This document shows, in pieces, positions 1-11,269 of a stretch of 64,000 nt of DNA. The position numbers and the translations under genes were made by a program. The notes beneath the pieces are model-generated. The model worked only from the letters and a program-made list of their open reading frames with translations, searched no databases and had not been told where the DNA came from. Origin of the DNA: Linanthus parryae (taxonomy: Eukaryota; Streptophyta; Magnoliopsida; Ericales; Polemoniaceae); contig JALGPY010000003.1 of assembly GCA_023055425.1 (NCBI GenBank), positions 51,073,891 to 51,137,890 of the forward strand. Reading direction: 5' to 3'. Position 1 is the first letter of the stretch, and each line of letters opens with the position of its first letter.

Positions 1-1145
1 TCTATAAATAGAACTTGTCGTTAGAGTTATTCTCATTCCAAAATTCAGTCAAGTACTATAGAGAGATAGTGAGAGTTGCGAAGGATATTCTCGATATATT
101 ACTCGCAGGTTCTGGAGGTTCTTATTATTAGCAGCTTCGTCGGACCGAGGTAGGGAATCTCAACGTTATAGCCCTAAATGTATTGCGTTGTCTGTTTATA
201 TGCTAGTCGTTGTACTGCTTAGATATATTCATTATAATTGACGAATTGCCATTACTGTGTCGATGTTATACATGATTACTGTGAATTTGTAAATTGATAT
301 ATGATTCATGTGTAGATGCTGTCAAATTGTTATTTGAGTATTTGAATCATACATAGATGCTGCTGAAATTGCTATTCGAATATGCTGTTGATATTCGTGA
401 CTATGCTGGATACATTCTATCAACTGTGCTGATTGTTGATATGCTGTTAGCATGACGATATTGTCGATATTGCTGTTCATGCACGATTTGCATGTGAAAT
501 TGAATATGAAAGTGGAAAGATAAATGGACGGGGTTAGGGATTGTACATCCCTTGGGTCAAAGACCCTGATTGCACCCGAGGCCTGGTGCAGAAAGCACTG
601 CCGGCTTGACGGCAGGTAGGTACTCCGCTCCTAGCTGAGAGCGCGTATGCGGAGGTAGGCTTAATCACTCCTAGCTGCGAGCGCGTATGTGAGCACCCCA
701 GGTTCCATGAAGATAATAAAATGATGAAAGAGTTGCATATGCATGACTTGACATATACATGTTTATATTGAACTGTGATAGCATGATTACGTGATATGTG
801 TACCATGAAACAATACGTGCTTGGACTGTTCCTTTGATGTTCTCTACTGAGCTTGCAGTTAGCTCACCCCTAACATTTTGCAGGAACGAGTTATAGTGGT
901 GATGACGGTTCAGTCCCTGAGTTGTCTTAGCTGTTTGGAGTACTAGCTTGTTTATAGCTTTTGAGACGAGTCTCAACTTGTTTTATATGTAATATAGTTG
1001 GGTTGGGAATTGTTAGTATCTCTGACTACTCTGTAATATATTTTAGTTTGTGAAATAAAAGTTGGAGTTGTTCAATTCTCCACTTGTTCGACCAGTTCCT
1101 TTAGTTTTATTTCAAAAAAAATCACCTCGGTTTACGGGCGTGACA
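1..1145 (+). mobile_element. Ty3/gypsy-type LTR, 3' part (5' end outside window)
   Basis: The stretch opens with a TATA-like TCTATAAATA at 2-11 and ends in GGGCGTGACA at 1136-1145, an ending usual for plant gypsy (Del/Tekay-like) LTRs. No long ORF is present. It contains two copies of a motif CTCCTAGCTG-GAGCGCGTATG near 629 and 667. The LTR start and its partner LTR lie outside the window, so solo versus full-element status cannot be decided. The family call is from LTR style only, not from protein domains. Confidence 0.55.
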
Positions 1146-1199
1146 CGAGCAGCTTCCTCGATATATCTATATAGATCTTGATTTTGCACGGGCGTGACA
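1146..1199. other. chimeric junction between gypsy LTR and copia
   Basis: Between the gypsy LTR end and the copia gag fragment lie about 50 bases. Positions 1150-1175 match a piece of the copia reverse-transcriptase region found in place at about 5830-5861. The decamer GGGCGTGACA occurs at 1136-1145 and again at 1190-1199, at the two edges of the junction. This looks like a rearrangement filled by templated copying, rather than a clean insertion. Confidence 0.55.
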
Positions 1200-1949
1200 T
1201 TCACCCTTAGTCACGCCTCCACAGGGCTTTAAGGCATTATCCTTTGATTTTGCAACTTTCTTGCTCGTTTCTTTGGAAGTAGAAGCAACCGACTTTCCCT
1301 TCTTTTTGTGGACCATCATTATAGCATTGCCTTTGCTCTTGTTAATACTCTATTTAGCGGTCCTCTACATATTGAGTAAGTCAAGCAGGGTTTTTTAACT
1401 CTCATTCATGTTATACTTCATGATGAACTGGCTATGACTATCCGGAAACGATTACAGGATGAGATCAGTGTCAAAATCTTGGCAGAACGTGAAGCCTAAC
1501 CTCTCGAGATTCTCAATGTATCCGATCATACGGAGTACATGAGGCCCGACAGAGTTCCCCTCTGCGAGAGTACACTTGAACAGTGCCTTGGACACCTCGT
1601 ACCTCTCATGTCGGACCTGCTCTGGGAAGAGCTTCCTTAAATGTACGATCATATCTTAGGCCTCCTTCTTCTCACGTTGCTTCTGAAGCTCAGAGCTCAT
1701 GGTACACAGCATGAGACAGGTCACATCATTATTGTGATCCACAATTTTCTGATGTGCCCTTACGACAGCCTCGGCTGCATTCTTAGCAGGTGGTGCTGGA
1801 ACAGGTGCATCCAAAATGTACAACTTCTTTTCTTGCTTAAGGACAATCCTTAAGTTTCTGTACCAGTCCACAAAGTTTTTCCCTGACGACTTGTCCTTCT
1901 CAAGGACAGAACGCATGGATGGTGTCGATGATTCATTGTTGTCTGCCAT
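1197..1949 (-). pseudogene. copia gag fragment (truncated copy A)
   Basis: The minus strand encodes the N-terminal two thirds of a Ty1/copia Gag. It begins MADNNESSTPSMRSVLEKDK at 1949 and runs through the conserved blocks WYRNLRIVLKQEKKLY and GPHVLRMIGYIENLERLGF. It is broken by an in-frame stop near 1656, where copy B has a tyrosine codon. It ends abruptly at 1197, before the zinc-knuckle and protease region, at the chimeric junction. It is homologous to 8010-8768 and 58914-59969. It is non-functional and belongs to the truncated left member of a tandem copia chain. Confidence 0.85.
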
Positions 1950-3580
1950 TGGAATTCTGCAAAACGAGAAATATGCAATTTTAGTATTTTAAAAAATTTA
2001 ACCATATTCAATAATTTCTAGATTATCAAATATAGCTCCCACTATTTTTCTTGAATTAGTAACCCTCACCATTAATATGAAAAATATCATATATTTCCTA
2101 GTGGGTCCAAGATCCATATTTCACTTCTTTTTGAGCTTGCTTTGGCAAGTCATACAAGAATAAGTTATTTAGGTAGGAACTTCCTCCCAATTGTATCCAT
2201 ATGCAACTCTTGGTGGAACCGGGAAAATAACTCCTTATTTATTTATCTCATAAATAATCTCAATCCCTTGCCTCTAAGTCATCAATCCAATTGAAACTAC
2301 TTAGTTATGTTTTAACCTCTTATTTCAACAACCACACATTACTTGCTTGTGGCGCCGCATAACGTCATGGTAAATTAAAATTTCCTTGCTTTGGCAAGCC
2401 CGAAATTAATAAACCCTGGTCATGAAGGGTGTTAAAATAAGAGAAGGCATTCAACATAATATTTCCTTTGAGGGATTTCAATGTCATTATTTTGTGTGGT
2501 TATCCAATCAACATGTTCTACTTATTTGGATTGGGCAATCCACAATAAAAGACTATTCTTTTTTATTATTATCTTGTTAACGTGTTGCTTGTATCATCCA
2601 TTCACATAAAAAAATAAATAACAAGACATAAATAATAAACATCCACAAAAGTAAAATTAACGTGGCATGGATATGACCCCTAGACTAAGATATTACCAAG
2701 CCAATGATAATATCTATATGTCCTAAAGTGACAAGCTCGTCTTCATGTGCTCCACCAAAGCCGCGCGCCTAGGATGGGAGTCCTCATCGTCTTTGTGTCT
2801 TCTTGCTCCTCCGGTCTTCTTCTCCATGCTCTTGGTTATTATTTAATTAATCTAATTCTAGCCTAGCATCTAGAATACATAAATAAATAAAACCTCACAT
2901 GTTGAGAATATGATCAGCTCGCAGGCCGTAAAATTAACTAACTATTACATTAATTTGATCAGCTCACAGGCCGTAAACCAAACCACAAAAAGTAAACATC
3001 CACAACCTAGGCCATATCCATCCACTATGAAACAAAGCACATAATACAGTTAAAACCAATTTTTAACGCGCTTGTTTAATTTTATTTGAAATTGGAAAAT
3101 TAGGGTCACGAGGGTTTAAGAGGTCCAACCTAGGCCTAGGCCAAACCCCATGGACCGCCGCACGTCACCGGGCCGGCCCGGCCGTAGGTCGCACGGTCCA
3201 ACCGTGCGTCTTAGGTCGGCTGCCCCTAGGTGGCCTCGGCCTTGCTTGGTGCGCAAGGAAGAGGAGGGGCGGCGGCTAGGGTTTCAGCCCTAGCTTCCTT
3301 CCCCTTCCTTCCTTGTTGCCCAAGTTTGGTTGTTTCCATAACTTGAAAACCCCCTTTGAATTATGTGCCCAAGAATCTTAATTTTTCAAGAACCCAATTC
3401 ATCACATCATGATTCAAACTCACTAATTCCTACATCCCATGTAAATTTCGATTTTGTTTGGTTGAATCACATTCAATATGCATCTAATATGCTAATTAAT
3501 TTCAGTTTTCGTGTAAAACAACATATACGGTGTAAAACTGAAAACAGTAACACATAATATCATGTTATGCGCTACGAAAT
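1950..3580 (-). other. long untranslated leader of copia copy A
   Basis: This is the 1.63-kb stretch between the primer-binding site and gag. I see no coding capacity. It is AT-rich except for a GC-rich island at about 3140-3290 with GGCCGG runs and a small hairpin (CGCACGGT and ACCGTGCG, near 3190-3208). A partial direct repeat around TTGATCAGCTCRCAGGCCG occurs near 2910 and 2957. The same leader recurs in copies B and C. Confidence 0.7.
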
Positions 3581-3595
3581 GTGGCTCTGATACCA
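3581..3595 (-). other. copia primer-binding site (initiator tRNA-Met type)
   Basis: On the minus strand this reads TGGTATCAGAGCCAC, complementary to the 3' end of plant initiator tRNA-Met, the usual copia minus-strand primer. It lies next to the LTR that starts at 3597. Confidence 0.9.
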
Positions 3596-3596
3596 C

Positions 3597-4986
3597 TGTA
3601 GGCTTTTGATGCAGAATACGCAGCGCAATAAAAAAATCTTGCTCAAACCCATCCAAGGATCACAGGCAAGCAATCATAACATGATTAGGGTAGAAACATG
3701 TGTACCTTAGTTTGTGATCAGTACAAAGAATTGTGTATTCGTCTCTACGAGTATCCACACATTGGATCTTTAACTGGAGTCCTTCCCACCGTGTAGTGCT
3801 AGAAACGGAAGAAAGGAGGAAAGTATCACGCAAAACGAGGCACCAAGCCAAAGCCTCAAGAAGGCCAACGGCAAGGAGGGGGCGGACGGGGATGGGGCTC
3901 GGCCTCTTCGTTATCTCTCTCTCTTTGCTTTGTTATGCTCTCTCAATAATGACTTAGATGAGAAAATAACAAGCCAGAGTTTCTTTATAAAGTTATTAAC
4001 TCTTTTAGTAACTACACAATTTCCCCAATACTAATCATGTCCTTACATGAATTAGTCCACTTGCAAATTTGTCCTAATTACTTTGCTTGTTGTTGCGTTA
4101 TGATCCTTTTATTAATTAGTCCATCTATTTGATACCCATATCCAGTTTAATCCATACGGTGTGTGACCCCATAGATTTCTACTTAGTTGGTAGTAACTAT
4201 TACAAACACGGAGCGGTGTCTAGCAACGCATCTATGCCACCCAACTAATAGAAATAGTTAGTGATCCCGACAAACCTTGTTCCCAACGTTACTGTGTTGC
4301 GTTATCCCTTTTTCTCTATATTCGGATCGGACAGGAGACATATTCGTCACACTCGTATATCCAATTCATTGTTTCTTGATCCTAGGAATAGACTTATCCA
4401 TGCAGATAACATCAATATCTCCATATTGAATTATCTGAGTATGGCCAGACATTCCATAAGCTCTACCCCTCGAGTGGCCATGGATATTTTACGCCTATTA
4501 TGTAGGAGGGACAAATCATGTCTACATCACCACCACCTCTAAGCTTGCTTCCTATCATGCCTGATTGTTATTTTTATAGTTACCCAGTCACGGTGAAACG
4601 TTTGATAATATCAAAGCATGATATTTCACAACTAGAGAATCTAGTGACTTCAAATCTAAGGATTACAACACCATTAGCACAACGAGAAGCGCTTGTGACG
4701 TTGACATAATCTAATGTAGACTTCTCGTGGTGGGTCTATCCAGTATGCCATTACTCCTAATGCATACTCATGTGTTAGACCTTATATCCCCATATTAATC
4801 TACCCATATAATAGTCTATAGTTGATAGTCTTGTTAATGAATATAATGGACTAGGGATATTTATGATAAACAACACTATTGCAATATAGGGACTTTATTA
4901 TTTTAAATATCTCCATAAGTAATATAATGATTATTCTAGCAACTAAAGTTCATACTAAAAAGATTTCCTCTAGGGCATCCAAAACA
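3597..4986 (-). repeat. copia LTR shared by copies A and B
   Basis: This is a 1390-bp LTR with TGT...ACA ends. It serves as 5' LTR of truncated copy A (PBS on its left) and as 3' LTR of copy B (polypurine-like region and RNase H on its right). It matches the LTR at 17131-18530 along its whole length with many scattered differences, and is related to the LTRs at 54577 and 61428. No TSD could be assigned because the chain is truncated on the left. Confidence 0.85.
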
Positions 4987-5139
4987 ATACTCTCTCACTT
5001 GCACTAGAGTCAATCTGGTGCATCACGTATGCCTATAGCCCTAGTGTGCCCTTCATGCTTTCGCTGAACCAACGGCTTTGTGAAAGGATCTGACAAATTG
5101 TCATCTGTTGGAATCTTGCATATCTTCACATCATTACTA

Positions 5140-6580
5140 TGTCTCAAACCATATGGAATCTCCTAAGTAAATGCTTCGTCCTCTGGTGCGAAGGGGGTTC
5201 CTTGGCATGTGCGATTGCCCCCTTGTTGTCACAGTACAACGTTATGGGATCCACAATTCTAGGAACCACAGCAAGGTCAGTGATAAACTTCTTTATCCAA
5301 ACAGTCTCATTTTCTGCGCCTGAAGCAGCAATATACTCAGCTTCAGTTTTAAAATTTGCAAATGTCTCTTGCTTGGAACTCTTCCAGCTCACAGCTCCTC
5401 CGTTTAGGCAAAACACATAACCGGACTACAATTTATAGTCGTCTTTGTCGGTTTTGAAGCTTGCATCAATGTAACCGATTACTCTTAGATCTTCCTCGCC
5501 TCTAAATACCAAGAATGCATCCTTAGTCCTTCCCAAGTACTTAAGGATGTTCTTGATGACAATTCAGTGACTCTCACCCGGATTGGACAGATATCTGCTT
5601 TCCATACTTAATGCGTACGACACATCTGGTCTAGTAAACATGGCATACATGATAGATCCTATGGCCGACGCATATGGAATTCTACTTATGTGGTCCTTCT
5701 CAATCTGATTGGAAGGACTATCACTCTTCGAAAGAGTGATCCCATGCGACATGGGAAAGAATCCCTTCTTGGATTCTTGCATGTTGAACTGATTCAATAC
5801 CTTGTCTACATATGTACTTTGGCTTAGGCCAAGAAGCTTCCTCGATATATCTATATAGATCTTGATACCCAGTATATAATTTGCATCCCCTAAGACCTTC
5901 ATTGCGAAACACTTTCCTAGCCAATCTTTCATAGATTGTAGCATGGGAATGTCGTTTACAATGAGTAGTATGTCATCCACATACAAGACCAGAAACACAA
6001 CAGAACTCCCACTAACCTTCTTGTAAACAGAAGGCTCATCTTCGTTTTTTATGAAGCCAAACTCTTTGACCGCGTCATCAAAACATCAATTCCAACTCCT
6101 AGAAGCTTGCTTCAATCCAGAAAATGGATCGTTGTAGCTTACAGACTTTATATGCATGCTCTGGATCCTCAAAACCCTCAGGTTGTATTACACATCCACG
6201 AGGAGGTTTCCATACATAAACGCTATTTTGACATCCATCTGCCATATCTCATAGTCGTAGTAAGCTGCAATCGCAAGCAAGATTCGAATGGATTTGGTCA
6301 TCGAACTGGGGAAAAGGTTTCACCATAATTAATTCCATAAATATGTCTGTAACCTTTAGTCACCAGTTGGCCTTTATAGGCAATTACATTGCCATCCATG
6401 TCAGTCTTCTTCTTGAAGACCCACTTGCACCCTAAGGGCCGAACCCCAACAGGTGGTTCCACCAAAGTTCATACTTGGTGGGAATACATGGATTCTTTTT
6501 CGAATATCATGGCCTCAAGCCACTTATTTGAGTCTAGCCCTTTCATGGCCTCTCCGTAAGTAGTAGGCACATCATCTATG
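5140..6580 (-). pseudogene. copia reverse transcriptase-RNase H remains (copy B)
   Basis: Minus-strand fragments encode the reverse transcriptase palm with the YVDD catalytic motif (FLVLYVDDILLI, near 5980). The conserved run LGIKIY...LLGLSQSTYVDKVL follows, then the RNase H domain with KSSKQETFANFKTEAEYIAA and LYCDNKGAIAHAKEP up to about 5144. The reading frame is broken between these blocks and in the N-terminal RT part (6000-6580). Copy C (56166-57300) gives the better-preserved version. Confidence 0.85.
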
Positions 6581-7600
6581 GATAATACATCACCAGCCTC
6601 AGTAACGAGAAGTCCATACCTCTCGTGCTCGTGACGTGTCCTACTCGACCTACGAGTTCTTGTGTTACTCGAACAGGTTCTTCCACAACCATTTGTGGTT
6701 GCTGTTCATGCTCCACTGTCATATCAGTGATTTGTGGTTCTTGAATTTCTTCAAGTTCCACATCCCTCTCACTTGCTCCTTTAGAGAAGAACTCTCTTCA
6801 AGGGACACGCCGGTTCGATCAACAAACACTTTGTTCTCGACTGGGTTGTAGAAATAATATCCTTTAGTTTCTTTAGGATATCCCACAAACTTACACTCAT
6901 ATGACCTAGGTCCGAGCTTGTCACTCTGTAAACGTTTTACATAGACGTCGCAACCCGAAATCTTCATAGACGACACTATGGGACGCTTCCTAGTCCATAT
7001 CTCATATGGTGTCTTCGTTACCGATTTGGATGGAACACGGTTAATGGTAAAAGCAACTGTCATTTGAGCATGTCCCCAAAACGATATCGGAAGATCTGCT
7101 TGACACATCATAGACAACACAATGTCCAACAAGGTACGATTCCTCCTCTCAGACACGCCATTCCACTGTGGTGTTCCGGGTGGAGTGAGTTGGGTCACAA
7201 TCCCACACTCTCTAAGATAGTCGTCAAACTCTTGGCTTAAGGTACACAAATCCATATCTACTGAAATCGTCAGTAAAAGTAATGAAGTAGGTGTAACCAC
7301 CTCTGGCAGGCGTGGGAAACGGTCCACACACATCAGTATGTATGAGTGCTAATAACTCACTAGTCCTATCACATTTCTTATTGAAAGGGGACTTTGTCAT
7401 CTTTCCAATTAAACAAGATTCACATGTCTCATATGATTCATAAACAAATGAGTCTATTAATCCATCCTCATGGAGTCTAGATATGCGTTTCTCATTTATA
7501 TGGCATAAACGACAGTGCCATAAATAAGTTGGATTTAATTCATTAATGTTAATCCTCTTAGTATTACAAATGCCCACTACAATAGTGGATACTATCAAAA
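6581..7600 (-). pseudogene. copia integrase remains with internal deletion (copy B)
   Basis: The minus strand shows the integrase zinc-binding region (LWHCRLCHINEKR...CESCLIGKMTKSPF), the first catalytic Asp in LIHTDVCGPF and the last part with TPPGTPQWNGVSERRNRTLL. Near 7225-7260 the frame jumps from GFVYLK directly to LSQEFDDYL. Compared with copy C, the segment holding the second catalytic Asp (SDRGGEY) is absent. The enzyme could not be active even without the stops. Confidence 0.85.
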
Positions 7601-7990
7601 TAAATGGAACAACTATTAATCTTTATTTTAACAGTAAAACCTTTCTCTTCCAAACAAGAAATAGAAATAATGTTTCTGCTCATAACAGGCACATAGTAGC
7701 AATTTTCTAATTCTAAAATAAGCCCTGAAGGCAGAGATAACTCATTCACGCCTATAGATAATGCAGCAACTCTTGCTCCATTCCCGACGCGCAAGTCTAT
7801 CTCCCCTTTAGCCAATCTTCTACTTCTTTTCAAATCATGCACATTTCGACAAATGTGAGATCCACATCCAGTATCCAATACCCAAGATGAAGAAATAGAA
7901 AGATTGACATCTATAACAAAAAACCTGGTGGTGGTGGAATCTCTATTCCAAGCCTTTTATCCTCTAGATACTTGGGGAAATTCCTCTTTC
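7564..7990 (-). pseudogene. copia protease remains (copy B)
   Basis: The minus strand encodes the retropepsin-like active site as WVLDTGCGSHIC at the 7890-7850 end. It continues into LRVGNGARVAALSIGV and NCYYVPVMSRNIISISCLEEKGF, the standard copia Gag-protease/pre-integrase block. Stops separate it from gag upstream. Confidence 0.75.
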
Positions 7991-8009
7991 AGTGTCCAGG
8001 CTGACTACA

Positions 8010-8768
8010 TTAGCGACATTCACCCTTAGTCACGCCTCCACCAGGCTTTAAGGCATTATCCTTTGATTTTGAAACTTTATTGCTCTTTCCTTTGGATGTA
8101 GAAGCAACCGACTTTCCCTTATTCTTGTTGACCATCATTATGGCCTTGCCTTTGCCCTTGTTAATACACTGTTTAGCGGTCCTCAACATATTGAGAAATT
8201 CTGGCAGAGTTTTGTTGATCTCATTCATGTTATAGTTCATGATGAACTGGCTATAACTATCCGGCAACGATTCCATGATGAGATCAGTGGCCAACTCTTG
8301 GCATAACGGGAAGCCTAACCTCTCGAGATTCTCAATGTATCCGATCATACGGAGTACATGAGGCCCGACTGGTTTCCCCTCTGCGAGACTAAACTTGAAC
8401 AGTGCCTTAAATACCTGGTACCTCTCATATCGGGCCTGCTCTTGGAAGAGATTCCTTAAATAGACGATCATATCGTACGCCTCCATGTTCTCATGTTGCT
8501 TCTGAAGCTCAGAGCTCATGGTGCACAGCATGAGACAGGTCACATCCTTATTGTGATCCACAATTTTCTGATGTGCCCTTACGAAAGCCTCGGCTGCATC
8601 CTCAGCAGGTGGTGCTGGAACATGTACATCTTTGATGTACAACTTCTTTTCTTGCTTAAGGACAATCCTTAAGTTTCTGTACCAGTCCTAAAAGTTTCTC
8701 CCTGACAACTTGTCTTTCTCAAGGACAGAACGCATGGATGGTGTCGATGATTGATTGTTGTTTGCCAT
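8010..8768 (-). pseudogene. copia gag remains (copy B)
   Basis: Gag starts with ATG at 8768 (MANNNQSS...). It carries an in-frame TAG near 8690 (NF*DWYRNLRIVL) and reads on to the lysine-rich tail GKGKAIMMVNKNKGKSV and the start of the zinc knuckle (TKGECR, then stop). Copy C preserves the full CCHC knuckle. The homologous start codon and first residues are shared by copies A, B and C. Confidence 0.8.
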
Positions 8769-9492
8769 TGGAATTCTACAAAACGAGAAATATGCAATTT
8801 TAGTATTTTGAACAATTTAACTATATTCAATAATTGGTAGATTATGAAAAATAGCTCCCACTATTTTTCTCGGATTAATAGCCATCACCCTTAATGCGGA
8901 AAATATCATATATTTCCTAGTGGGTCCAAGATCCATATTTCACTTCTTCTTGAGCTTGCTTTGGCAAGTCATCCAAAAATAAGTTATTTAGGTAGGAACA
9001 TCCTTCCAATTTCATCCATATGCAACTCTTGGTGGAACTGGGCAAATAACCCCATACTTATTTATCTCATAAATAATCTCAATCCCTTGCCTCTAAGTCA
9101 TCAATCCAATTGAAGCTACTTAGTTACGTTTTAACCTATTTCAACAACCACACATTACTTGCATGTGGCGCCCCATCACTTCATGGTAAATTAAAATTGT
9201 CTTGCTTTGGCAAGCCCGAAATTAATAAACCCTGATCATGAAGGGTGTTAAACTAAGAGAAGGCATTCAACGTAATATTTCCTTTGAGGGATTTAAATGT
9301 CATTATTTCGTTTGGTTGATCCAATCAACATGACCTACTTATTTGGATTGGGCAATCCACAATTAAAGACCATTCTTGTTTATTATTATCTTGTTAACGT
9401 TTTGCTTGAATCATCCATACACACAAAAATAAATAATAAGACATAAATAATAAACATCCACAAAAGAAAAATTAACGTGGCATGGATATGAC
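8769..9492 (-). other. copia B leader, gag-proximal half
   Basis: This untranslated leader is collinear with 1950-2670 of copy A. It ends at the target site ATGAC (9488-9492) of the nested LTR element. The other half resumes at 16190. No genes seen. Confidence 0.7.
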
Positions 9493-11256
9493 TGACGCGA
9501 TTTCTTAACGCGTATGCGCAAGTGCACGGTCAAGTAATATAGGGGTGGTATTTCAACCCCGAGTTATCGATCCCACGAGGACAAACTTGAGACTATTTAA
9601 TTAGTTACTTAATTTAGAGTACGGTACAAGAGGAAGGATTTGATTGATTTATGAATTAAAATAACAACTAAGCTGATATTTTTGTATTTTTTTATATTTA
9701 AGAAATAGATATGGAGAAACTAGGCAATCTCTAGATCACCTAGGGCTGTAGACGATTTCCAGTTCAGCTATGTAACACGTCAATTCTATTCTAGTTCAGC
9801 CGGGTAATTGCACTGACAATCTCCAATCGGTCTCATGTCATTGTACGTCTCGGTTGACTACAATCTCCTCTCGGTCTCATGTTGTCTACCGGTTCGTTCT
9901 AGTAGCTCATCTACTGGTACAATAACGGGTCCTGTCGGCCCACCGTTTCACCGAACAGCTAAATAATCATACCGAATCTAACCACACTAGGCCAATCCTA
10001 AAACTTCTCCTTTTCGGTCTCGGTGATTCGGGATTGTGTTCAAATTCTCTGCACAATTAGGTTGAGTCACTGTCGTGCACTCATCTAATTAGCTAGTACG
10101 TCCGGGTAGCTACTCCATTCATACTAAAGATTAAGCGTAGAACAAGAACATGTAACTAGAACGAATATTAACTTTAAGCAAGAAATTGGATTCATAAAAT
10201 AAACCCTAGTTTCGTTGAATATCAAATCATATCCTAATTGTGTCAATAGACTAAGATCAACAAGTTCAAGAAACTAACATTCAATTGAAGAATCAAATTC
10301 AAATGCATGAAACAAAGTCTGAAATCCGGAAAATTACCGACTACATAAACCCTAGGCTCTCGTAGAGATGCCTAAAAAAGTATTTAGCTAAGAAGAATCA
10401 ACCAAACACGGTGCAAAAGTTTCTCCATACAAAGATTGAGAAAGAAGAAGAAGAAATCAAAAACCTAGCTCTCCAATGGTGGCTTTTGTGTTCTCTTCGT
10501 CCCCGTCTTCGTCCTTGTCGTCCTCCCTTTGTCTCCTGCTCCAAATAAGCGTGAATACTCCCCCAAAGTCGTCCCTCTATGTTAGATTAGGTCTGGAGTC
10601 TTCAAACTTTCAAAAAATAGCAAAACAGCCCCAAAAATCCGCGCTGGCCCTCTCTGTTCATGCGAACAAACGACTGTTCGTGCAAACAGCGTTTTGTTCC
10701 TTGTTCGTGCGAACAAACTTTTACTCTCTGTTCACACGAACAACTTTCTTGTTCGTACAATTTAACAGCCTCTTTTTCACCCTTTTTGCCATCTTTGACG
10801 GACCATATCTTTCTCGTCCGATCTCCGTTTTAGTTCCGTAACCTATCGTTGGAAAGCTCTTTGAGTCTACTTTCATTTTCCTCTGGTCTCACTCCAAAAT
10901 GTATTGTAGAACTGGATATACTATCAAAATAGTGGAGATTGGTCACTTTTGCTCCTCCGACTTTGCTTCTCTTGCTTCCTCTTGAGTTTGCTTTGCTTCC
11001 AAAGTTCGTTTCATGCCTCCTAGCCATTGTTTAGCATCCGTTCTTGTGAAGACAACATGAACAACCATACCAAGCGATTATATTTGATAAATAACATCGA
11101 AATATGCATTGAAACGCCCAGATTAACAATAAAGTGCTAAAAACTCAACTTTCTACGTTTTCTCAACATTCACAGTGTAAACTCATATTTCAACACTGGA
11201 ATCACGCAAAACAATATTAAATATGCAAGAAATATAACTCTAATAAAGAATTATCA
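9493..11256 (-). repeat. 3' LTR of the LARD-like element
   Basis: The LTR has TGA...TCA ends and is followed on the minus strand by the element's flank ATGAC. Apart from sparse substitutions it is the same as 14425-16189. It holds an array of five GTTCGTGCGAAC-like dyads at 10656-10760. Confidence 0.88.
10656..10760. repeat. array of five near-palindromic GTTCGTGCGAAC motifs
   Basis: Copies start at 10656, 10676, 10703, 10730 and 10751, spaced 20-27 bases apart. Copy 3 is the full GTTCGTGCGAAC; the others differ by one to three bases or are truncated. The core TCGTGCGA is the reverse complement of TCGCACGA, seen in two other LTR families in this window. Function unknown. Confidence 0.8.
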
Positions 11257-11269
11257 AATTCCCCCACAC
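11257..11269 (-). other. polypurine tract of the LARD-like element
   Basis: The minus strand reads GTGTGGGGGAATT directly before the 3' LTR start TGATAA. This is the expected plus-strand primer. The relative at 23327-23337 keeps GTGGGGGGATT at the same place. Confidence 0.8.

Noticed and set aside
10476..10841. 121-codon plus-strand ORF repeated at 15408-15773
   Set aside because: It lies inside both LTRs of the LARD-like element, antisense to the element, with Ser/Leu/Phe-rich low-complexity text and no motif. Its duplication is only that of the LTR.
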